A stretch of DNA of 38,415 bases from DATKYK01 sp034430255. GTDB taxonomy: Bacteria > Chloroflexota > Dehalococcoidia > E44-bin15. Under the pieces are notes generated by a model. It worked only from the letters and a program-made list of their open reading frames with translations. It was not told the origin of the DNA and did not search any database. The DNA lies in NCBI GenBank assembly GCA_034430255.1, contig DAOUEU010000103.1, positions 1 to 38,415 on the forward strand, read 5' to 3'. Shown one piece after another: positions 21,024 through 27,532 of the stretch (within the stretch, counting starts at the first letter, position 1; the number at the start of each line of letters is the position of its first letter). Made by a program: the position numbers and the translations under genes.

Positions 21024-22850
21024 ATGGAGCAGAGCAATATCAGGAACTTCTGCATCATAGCCCACATCGACCACGGCAAGTCCACGCTGGCCGACCGCCT
21101 GCTCGAGCTAACCGGCACCATCAGCAAGCGGGAGATGCGAGAGCAGTTCCTCGACCAGATGGAACTGGAGCGAGAGCGGGGCATTACCATCAAGGCTCAG
21201 GCGGTGAGGATGAGCTATACAGCCTCCGATGGCGCGGAGTACCAGCTCAACCTTATCGATACCCCAGGACACGTCGATTTTACCTATGAGGTCTCGCGCA
21301 GCCTGGCCGCCTGTGAGGGGGCGATCCTTGTGGTGGATGCCGCTCAGGGTATCCAGGCGCAAACCCTCGCCAATGTCTATATCGCCCGGGAGCACAAACT
21401 GGCGCTCATCCCTGTAATCAACAAGATCGATCTGCCCTATGCACAGCCGGAGAAGGTAGCCGGGGAACTGGAGGGTATCATCGGCTTCCCCGGTAGCGAG
21501 ATCGTCTTCGCCTCAGCCAAGGAAGGTGTCGGGATAAAAGATATCCTCGAGGCTATTATACAGAGGGTCCCTCCTCCTGGAGGGAAGACGAAGGGTCCGC
21601 TGCGCGCGCTCATATTCGACTCGAAGTATGACCCCTACAAGGGGGTTATAGCCTATCTGCGGGTGGTCGATGGGGCAGTCTCCAAAGGAGAGCAACTCAG
21701 GCTGATGTCCAGGGATAGACCCATTGAGGCTCTGGAGATCGGCGTTTTCAGGCCGGGTCTAACCCCAGTGACGCGTCTCAGCACCGGCGAGGTGGGTTAC
21801 CTAGCCACCGGGCTCAAAAGCATTGCGGACTGTCGGGTAGGAGACACCATCACCCTTGCGCGCGGTGGTGCCGCAGAGCTGCTTCCCGAATACCACCCCA
21901 CCAAGCCCATGGTCTTTGCCGGCCTCTACCCCCTGGTGGGCGATGATTACAATGACCTTCGCGAGGGGCTGGAGAAGCTCAGTCTTAATGACGCTTCACT
22001 TTCCTTTGAGCCGGAGACCAGCGCTGCACTTGGCTTCGGCTTTCGATGTGGATTCCTGGGGTTGCTCCATATGGAGATCGTCAGGGAGCGGCTGCGGAGG
22101 GAGTACGGGCTCGATCTACTAGCTACCGCCCCCAGCGTCGAATACCAGGTCACAAAAAACGACGGCACCGAGATTGCGGTATCAAACCCATCGAAGATGC
22201 CCCCAGTGGGAGAGATCGCGGAGCTAAGGGAGCCCTGGATATCGGTTAGTATCATTACCCCGGTCAGGTATATCGGCAGCGTGATGGAACTACTCCAGGA
22301 ACGCCGTGGCGATTATCGTGGGATGGAGTATTTCGCTAAGGAGGTTTCGGAGTCTCCGGACGCTGGCGCTATTCCGCGCGTTCTGCTCCAGTACGATGTC
22401 CCCCTTGCTGAGATCATCGTCGATTTCTATGACCAGCTCAAGTCACGTACACAGGGCTACGCTTCCATGGACTACACACTCGTTGCATATCTGCCAGCGA
22501 AGCTGGTCAAGCTGGAGATACTATTAAACAACCAGCCTGTAGATGCCTTCTCACTCATCATACCACAGGAGCGGGCCTATCGGCAGGGGAGGGAACTGGT
22601 ACATAAACTGCGCAAGCTGATCCCCAGACAGAGTTTCGAGGTCGCTCTTCAGGCGGCAATCGGTCAGAAGGTCATCGTCAGGGAGAATATCAAGCCCTAC
22701 CGCAAGGACGTCATCGCCAAGTGCTACGGGGGCGATATCACGAGGAAGCGCAAGCTCCTGGAGAAGCAGGCTGCGGGCAAGAAGCGCATGAAGATGGTGG
22801 GACGCGTGGAGGTGCCCCCCGAGGCCTTCGTAGAGGTGCTCAAGCTTTAG
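21024..22850 (+). CDS. lepA: Elongation factor 4 (LepA)
   Basis: A ribosome-associated translational GTPase thought to back-translocate or remodel stalled ribosomes and to aid initiation. At 608 residues it is complete. G-domain motifs: IAHIDHGKSTLADRLLE (G1), RGITIKAQ (G2), DTPGHVDFTYEV (G3), NKIDLPYA (G4) and SAKEG (G5). Domain II and EF-G-like domains III and V follow (GFRCGFLGLLHMEIVRERL). The specific C-terminal domain ends with QAAIGQKVIVRENIKPYRKD and CYGGDITRKRKLLEKQ. A promoter immediately upstream would start transcription at its ATG. The 3' end overlaps convergent galU by four bases. Confidence 0.98.
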   Translation: MEQSNIRNFCIIAHIDHGKSTLADRLLELTGTISKREMREQFLDQMELERERGITIKAQAVRMSYTASDGAEYQLNLIDTPGHVDFTYEVSRSLAACEGAILVVDAAQGIQAQTLANVYIAREHKLALIPVINKIDLPYAQPEKVAGELEGIIGFPGSEIVFASAKEGVGIKDILEAIIQRVPPPGGKTKGPLRALIFDSKYDPYKGVIAYLRVVDGAVSKGEQLRLMSRDRPIEALEIGVFRPGLTPVTRLSTGEVGYLATGLKSIADCRVGDTITLARGGAAELLPEYHPTKPMVFAGLYPLVGDDYNDLREGLEKLSLNDASLSFEPETSAALGFGFRCGFLGLLHMEIVRERLRREYGLDLLATAPSVEYQVTKNDGTEIAVSNPSKMPPVGEIAELREPWISVSIITPVRYIGSVMELLQERRGDYRGMEYFAKEVSESPDAGAIPRVLLQYDVPLAEIIVDFYDQLKSRTQGYASMDYTLVAYLPAKLVKLEILLNNQPVDAFSLIIPQERAYRQGRELVHKLRKLIPRQSFEVALQAAIGQKVIVRENIKPYRKDVIAKCYGGDITRKRKLLEKQAAGKKRMKMVGRVEVPPEAFVEVLKL

Positions 22851-23716
22851 TACAAGTCTAGCTTCTTCAGATATTCCTTGAATTCGGCGCCCATTCCGGG
22901 GTGGCGTAGTCCCAGTGACACAGAGGCCTTAAGTAATCCCAATGGCTTACCAGCATCGTAATATGTGCCATCAAACTCATAGCCATATATCGCCTGCTGC
23001 TTGAGTAAGAGCGCCAGGCCGTCGGTTAGCTGAATCTCCCCCCCCTTTCCAGGCGGTGTAGCGCTTAATGCGGCGAAGATCTCGGGGGTTAGAACATATC
23101 TGCCCATTATTGCCAAGTCCGAGGGCGCTTCATCGGGCGCCGGCTTTTCCACCATGTCCAGGATCCGATATACCCGCTCGGCCAATTGCTCTTGCTTAAC
23201 AATGCCGTATCTTCTGGTATCCTCCCTCGCCACCCGCCGGAGGGCTATCACGCTCCCCCTGTACCGCTGATACACCTCAAGCATCTGCTTAATGAGAGGA
23301 GGCTCGGTATCGAAGATGTCATCGGGTAGAGAAACGATAAACGGCTCATCGCCCACCAGCTCTCTGGTGGCGAGAATGGCATGCCCCAGCCCGAGTGGCT
23401 GCTCCTGCCTGACGAAGGATATATCGGCCAGTGCGGCGACGCGCCGCACCTCCTCCAGTAGCTCCATCTCGCCCTTTTGCTGAAGAGCAGATTCCAGTTC
23501 CCGGTTCGGGCTGAAATAATCCTCAATGGCGCTTTTCCCCGAGGAAGTCACAATGATGATCCGTTCTATACCCGAGGCCTGAGCCTCCTCAACCACATGC
23601 TGTATAAGGGGCTTATCCGCCAGAAGGAGCATTTCCTTGGGTATAGCCTTAGTCGTCGGCAGGAACCTTGTGCCCCAGCCTGCTGCCGGTATTACCGCCT
23701 TGCGGATCTCCATCAC
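22847..23716 (-). CDS. galU: UTP-glucose-1-phosphate uridylyltransferase
   Basis: GalU makes UDP-glucose from UTP and glucose-1-phosphate, for glycans and nucleotide-sugar pathways. The 289-residue protein has the nucleotidyltransferase signature PAAGWGTRFLPTTKAIPKEM near the N-terminus. IIIVTSSGKSAIEDYF follows, then RQEQPLGLGHAILATRE, IVSLPDDIFDT and the C-terminal GGEIQLTDGLALLL and YEFDGTYYDAGKPLGLLKA. A second ATG directly follows the first. It is transcribed alone. Confidence 0.96.
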   Translation of the reverse strand: MMEIRKAVIPAAGWGTRFLPTTKAIPKEMLLLADKPLIQHVVEEAQASGIERIIIVTSSGKSAIEDYFSPNRELESALQQKGEMELLEEVRRVAALADISFVRQEQPLGLGHAILATRELVGDEPFIVSLPDDIFDTEPPLIKQMLEVYQRYRGSVIALRRVAREDTRRYGIVKQEQLAERVYRILDMVEKPAPDEAPSDLAIMGRYVLTPEIFAALSATPPGKGGEIQLTDGLALLLKQQAIYGYEFDGTYYDAGKPLGLLKASVSLGLRHPGMGAEFKEYLKKLDLY

Positions 23717-23816
23717 CCTCTCATTCTACATGAAGTAATCATTGACAGGCAAGGCTTCGACATAATTAATATAGAAGGCGGACTCTCTTCTGAAAGAGAT
23801 CGGGTTTGGAAGTGGC

Positions 23817-23845
23817 TTGACAACGGACTATGTGTAGGCTAGTAT
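23817..23845 (+). promoter_or_regulatory. Promoter of SRP RNA
   Basis: A consensus TTGACA (23817-23822), 17-base spacer and TAGTAT (23840-23845). The predicted start at about 23852-23853 coincides with the 5' end inferred independently from base pairing of the RNA ends. Confidence 0.75.
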
Positions 23846-23852
23846 CAGAGCG

Positions 23853-24122
23853 AGGTCGTGCTAGGCGGGGAGCTAGCGGTGCCCTGTACCCGCAATCCGC
23901 TATAGCGGGGCGGAATTCCCTATCGAGGTCTTGAGCCCCTTGGGACTGTCTCAACTAAGTGGTGTTGAAGACTGGGTCCTGCGCGGCAGTAGGCTATGAA
24001 CCCCGTCAGGTCCGGAAGGAAGCAGCGGTAAGTAGCGTCTTCTGGGTGCCGCAGGGCTGCCTGGTCAGAGCTGGCTGGCAGGGGCAAGCCAGGGGGCAGG
24101 GTCGACAGTGGGTGCACGGCCT
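23853..24122 (+). ncRNA. ffs: Signal recognition particle RNA (long bacterial form)
   Basis: This RNA is the scaffold of the signal recognition particle, which binds Ffh and targets membrane and secreted proteins during translation. The conserved apical helix 8 is at about 24004-24030, containing GTCAGGTCCGGAAGGAAGCAG. The 5' portion GTGCTAGGCGGGGAGCTAGC with CCCTGTACCCGCAATCC matches the Alu-like domain of the long SRP RNAs of Bacillus- or Thermus-type bacteria. The ends pair: AGGTCGTGC (23853-23861) with GCACGGCCT (24114-24122), and a T-run follows at once (24122-24128), so the closing helix doubles as terminator. About 270 bases. Confidence 0.95.
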
Positions 24123-24137
24123 TTTTTTATTATATAT

Positions 24138-24977
24138 ATGGACAGAGGGTTGCTGCTCAACCGAACCAAGCGAGAACTGCGTCGTCTCGACCTTCAGGCA
24201 AAGAAGGGTCTGGGGCAGTATTTCCTGGTCGACGAGCAGGTGCTAAGGAGGCTTATTAATGCAATAGTGCTCACCACCAGCGATACCGTGATTGAGGTGG
24301 GGCCCGGCCTGGGCATATTGACCAAGGAGCTGGCGAAGGGAGCAGGCAGGGTTATCGCCATCGAGGTCGATACCAGGATGGCTTCCGCACTGCAGGAAAA
24401 TCTCGCCTCCTGGCCCAATGTTACCGTTATCAATAACGATGTCCTGGAATGTGATCCGTTATCGTTACTGGGCATTGAAACCCGATATAAAGTAGTAGGC
24501 ACCCTACCTTACTACATCGCCACCGCGGTGCTGCGCCACTTTCTGGAGGACCGGATTAAGCCCCATTCTATGGTAGTTACCTTGCAAAAGGAGGTGGCTC
24601 AGGCTATCGTAGCCCCGCCGGGGAGGATGAGCCTGCTTAGCATCAGCGTACAATTCTACGGCAAGCCCATCATCATGGACTACGTATCGGCAAAGAGCTT
24701 CTACCCCCAGCCCAAGGTGGACTCCGCCATTATACGCATCGACCTGCATGAGCACCCCCCGATTGAGGTGGCAGATGAAGCTAAATTCTTTAGTGTGGTT
24801 CGCGGCGGTTTTAGAGCGCCACGTAAAAAACTTCGAAATTCCCTGGCGCTGGGTCTGGAGATGGCGGCGGGTGAGGCCGAAGCCTTGCTGGAGCAGGCTG
24901 GGATAAGCCCGAGTCGGCGCGCCGAGACGCTAAGCCTGGAGGAGTGGGCACAGGTTTATCGTTCAAAACCGGACTAA
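24138..24977 (+). CDS. rsmA: 16S rRNA dimethyladenosine transferase RsmA (KsgA)
   Basis: RsmA dimethylates the two adjacent adenosines near the 3' end of 16S rRNA, a late step of small-subunit assembly. Motifs: KKGLGQYFLVDEQVLRRL, VIEVGPGLGILTKELAK (SAM-binding motif I), AIEVDTRMASAL, INNDVLE, then GTLPYYIATAVLRHF. SVQFYGKP and FYPQPKVDSAIIRID mark the C-terminal part. The catalytic motif normally reads N-L-P-Y; here Asn is Thr, and the Pro usual a few residues on is Ala. The frame is open to a GTG inside the SRP RNA gene, but the ATG at 24138, 15 bases past the SRP RNA end, is the plausible start. No ribosome binding site is seen. Confidence 0.94.
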   Translation: MDRGLLLNRTKRELRRLDLQAKKGLGQYFLVDEQVLRRLINAIVLTTSDTVIEVGPGLGILTKELAKGAGRVIAIEVDTRMASALQENLASWPNVTVINNDVLECDPLSLLGIETRYKVVGTLPYYIATAVLRHFLEDRIKPHSMVVTLQKEVAQAIVAPPGRMSLLSISVQFYGKPIIMDYVSAKSFYPQPKVDSAIIRIDLHEHPPIEVADEAKFFSVVRGGFRAPRKKLRNSLALGLEMAAGEAEALLEQAGISPSRRAETLSLEEWAQVYRSKPD

Positions 24978-25055
24978 TGCCCTATTAGTGTCGACTAAAT
25001 AGATCGTCTTGATAGCGTACTACATGAAGAGACGCTTTATAAGTGCGAAAAAAAG

Positions 25056-25946
25056 ATGCTAACCGTATCTGCCTATGCAAAGATCAACCTGACCCTTGAG
25101 GTGCTGGGCAGACGTGCCGATGGTTACCACGAGGTTGCCACCGTACTCCAGCAGATCGACCTCAAAGATACACTCTCTTTTATATCCCTGGCAGAGCATC
25201 GCGGTATAACCTTAGACTGCAAACATACCGACCTGGCACTCTCCACACCCTCTCCAAAGTACAAAAAACCACCAAATCTGGTTATGGAGGCAGCTAACTT
25301 GCTTCAGGAAGTCGCTGGCTCGCGGCACGGAGCGGCAATCTCCATTACAAAGCGCATTCCGATAGCCGCAGGGCTGGGCGGCGGTGCAAGCGATGCCGCG
25401 GCAACCTTAAAAGCGCTGAACGAGCTGTGGGGACTGGGGTTGTCGCTGGATGAAATGCTGCCATTGGCATCGAGGCTCGGCTCCGATACCGCCTTTTTCC
25501 TCCATGGAGGAACCGCCCTCGGGGAAGGGCGTGGTGAGAGGATTAGCCCGCTACCTACCCTCCCCCCTTCACAGGTCTTGCTACTCAGGCCACCCCTTTC
25601 TGTCCCATCACGTAAAACGGAGAGCCTCTACGCCTCACTGGATCCATCCTGCTTCAGCGAGGGGCAATTCACCAGGAGTATGGTAGCTTCACTTCATCAC
25701 GTGGATAAGCCTCCACCCTCCTCCTTTTTCAACGCCTTCGAGAGGATCGCCTTCGCCACCTATACAGGGCTGGAGGAATACTGTCAGCGCTTTTTCGCGC
25801 TGGGGGCCGACAATGTTCACCTCGCCGGCTCGGGCCCAACCCTCTTCACCATGGTGCAGAGTAAGGCTCAAGGGCAAAAGCTATATCGCTCCCTCAGAAG
25901 AGAGGGGCTGGAGGCTTATCTTGTTCAGACCATGGCGAAGGGTTAA
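25056..25946 (+). CDS. ispE: 4-diphosphocytidyl-2-C-methyl-D-erythritol kinase
   Basis: IspE is the GHMP-family kinase of the MEP isoprenoid pathway, phosphorylating CDP-methylerythritol with ATP. At 296 residues it shows AYAKINLTLEVLGRRADGYH at the N-terminus and the ATP-binding glycine-rich IPIAAGLGGGASDAAATLKA (motif 2). LGSDTAFFLHGGTALGEGRG follows, and the C-terminal motif 3 is VHLAGSGPTLFT. Other MEP genes are not in the window. Its last 16 codons recur, decayed, at 26718-26765 in front of the second VTT gene. Confidence 0.96.
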   Translation: MLTVSAYAKINLTLEVLGRRADGYHEVATVLQQIDLKDTLSFISLAEHRGITLDCKHTDLALSTPSPKYKKPPNLVMEAANLLQEVAGSRHGAAISITKRIPIAAGLGGGASDAAATLKALNELWGLGLSLDEMLPLASRLGSDTAFFLHGGTALGEGRGERISPLPTLPPSQVLLLRPPLSVPSRKTESLYASLDPSCFSEGQFTRSMVASLHHVDKPPPSSFFNAFERIAFATYTGLEEYCQRFFALGADNVHLAGSGPTLFTMVQSKAQGQKLYRSLRREGLEAYLVQTMAKG

Positions 25947-25986
25947 AACCCCTTTCTCAAGCCTCCTTCAGCGTATACACTGGCTA

Positions 25987-26649
25987 ATGGAACTAAGAGG
26001 GGCAAAGAGGTGGCTGCTATTAGTCGTTTTTGCCATCCTGATTGCTCTGATTTGCTATGGCGTCTATCTCCTCTACGGCTACTTTGGTGAGTTCAAGGAG
26101 TACAAGTATCTTGGCGCCTTTCTAGTGGGATTAATCACCAGCATCACCATTATCTTCCCAATACCGGGTATCGCTGCAATAGTGGCTATCGCTCTTGATC
26201 CTTCCCTTAACTGGGCTCTGGTGGCAATGGCAGCAGCGGTCGGCGGGTCGATTGGGGAATCTACAGCATACCTTGCTGGCTACGGCGGCACAGCGGTCAT
26301 AGCCCCCGAACACTCAACGTGGTACAAGAGGGCGGAGAACTGGATGGGGCGCTACGGGGGAACGACCATATTTATCTTTTCCATTACCTGGCTGCCTTTC
26401 GACATTGTGGGCATCGCTGCCGGGGCACTGCGGTTCCCCTTCTGGAAATTCCTGCTGGCTACCCTTGCAGGACGCCTGCCGCGGTCGCTTCTCGAGTGCT
26501 ATCTGGCCATTAAGGGATGGGAAATAATGAGCGAGATGGGGTGGTGGAGAGGGCTCGTTTGGTGGAGCTGGGTCATCATCGGTGTTGGCATGGTAGTTAT
26601 CATCGTCGGCATTATATTAATATGGAAGGGCCGACGGGGACGAAGATGA
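25987..26649 (+). CDS. VTT/DedA-like membrane protein, copy 1
   Basis: A 220-residue polytopic membrane protein of the VTT (SNARE-associated, DedA/TVP38) superfamily, whose members act as lipid scramblases or in envelope homeostasis. Hydrophobic helices lie at about 12-32, 43-80, 85-100, 130-155 and 190-214. The re-entrant motif region is GGSIGESTAYLAGYGG (about 84-99), and the conserved FSITWLPFDIVGIAAGALRF and FPFWKFLLATLAGRLPRSLL complete the domain (F/G-x-x-R signature). The ATG at 25987 is chosen because the open frame upstream overlaps ispE in another phase. The next gene is a close paralogue. Confidence 0.85.
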   Translation: MELRGAKRWLLLVVFAILIALICYGVYLLYGYFGEFKEYKYLGAFLVGLITSITIIFPIPGIAAIVAIALDPSLNWALVAMAAAVGGSIGESTAYLAGYGGTAVIAPEHSTWYKRAENWMGRYGGTTIFIFSITWLPFDIVGIAAGALRFPFWKFLLATLAGRLPRSLLECYLAIKGWEIMSEMGWWRGLVWWSWVIIGVGMVVIIVGIILIWKGRRGRR

Positions 26650-26717
26650 TTTGCCTGATTGTACATGGCGATACGGAGCATATCGCGATAAAAGCGATAC
26701 TATGTTGTCACCTAATC

Positions 26718-26765
26718 AGGGATGTTTTGGAGGTTAACCTTGTTCCGACCGTGGCAAGGCACTAA
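26718..26765 (+). pseudogene. Remnant of the ispE 3' end
   Basis: The frame reads RDVLEVNLVPTVARH-stop, corresponding residue for residue to the end of ispE, REGLEAYLVQTMAKG-stop. At DNA level CTTGTT, GACC and the final TAA are shared at the same spacing. It lies directly in front of the second VTT gene, exactly where the true ispE end lies in front of the first, so it dates from the tandem duplication. Confidence 0.75.
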
Positions 26766-26781
26766 CACATTGCTAGTTACC

Positions 26782-27462
26782 ATGGTTCATCGCATCTCCC
26801 AGCCAGGGGAGATAAGCGGAAAGACCAGGTGGCTGCTGGGAGCAGTGATGTTTATCGCGGTAGCAGCCCTTTGCTACGCTATATATCGCCTCTGGCCATA
26901 TATGAAAGGGTTTGAGGAGTATGGCACTATTGGCGCCTTTATCGTATCTTTTATAACCAGCACCACTGTTATTTTCCCCTTGCCCGGCTTCGCCATCATC
27001 GGGGTAATCGCCGCCAACCCCGCCCTTGACTGGTCTCTGGTGGCACTGGCAGCGACTATTGGTGGTGGGCTGGGTGAATCTACCGCATATATTGCCGGTT
27101 ATGGAGGCGCCGCAATCATCACTCACCAGCAGTCAAAGTGGTATGCCAGGGCTGAGAACTGGATGAGGTGCCACGGCAGCGCGACCATATTTATCTTCGC
27201 CCTCACCCCACTTCCTTTCGACGTCGCTGGCATCGCCGCCGGAGCATTACGGTTCCCCTTCTGGAAATTCCTGCTGGCAACCATCGCGGGACGCCTGCCA
27301 AAGACGCTCATCGGGTGCTATCTAGCCTATAAAGGATGGGAGATACTGAGCGGGCGAGAATGGTGGAACGGGTTGCCGTGGTGGAGCTGGGTAATCGTTG
27401 GTTTTAGTCTGGCAGTTATGACCGTGGGCATCATAATAATGTGGCGGCGACTTAAGGCATGA
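26782..27462 (+). CDS. VTT/DedA-like membrane protein, copy 2
   Basis: A 226-residue paralogue of the preceding gene, similar along its whole length. Examples are GGGLGESTAYIAGYGGAAII against GGSIGESTAYLAGYGGTAVI, and ALTPLPFDVAGIAAGALRFP, identical in the second half. The GRLPKTLIGCYLAYKGWEIL end matches as well. Helix positions are the same. The ATG at 26782 has no clear Shine-Dalgarno and aligns a few residues ahead of copy 1's start. It probably arose by tandem duplication of the ispE tail plus VTT gene, followed by considerable divergence. Confidence 0.85.
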   Translation: MVHRISQPGEISGKTRWLLGAVMFIAVAALCYAIYRLWPYMKGFEEYGTIGAFIVSFITSTTVIFPLPGFAIIGVIAANPALDWSLVALAATIGGGLGESTAYIAGYGGAAIITHQQSKWYARAENWMRCHGSATIFIFALTPLPFDVAGIAAGALRFPFWKFLLATIAGRLPKTLIGCYLAYKGWEILSGREWWNGLPWWSWVIVGFSLAVMTVGIIIMWRRLKA

Positions 27463-27532
27463 ATCGATATTCATGGTGGTATCGCCCGATAGTAAGATAC
27501 AGCTTTGTTAGAACCCAGATAGTATCGGAGAT

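Noticed and set aside
24108..24137. GTG start of rsmA inside the SRP RNA gene
   Set aside because: It would put the first ten codons in the ffs 3' helix and T-run, and the ATG at 24138 matches the family's N-terminus better.
25813..25986. Long N-terminal extension of the first VTT protein
   Set aside because: This stretch is ispE read in another frame; the membrane protein's similarity to its paralogue begins after 25987.
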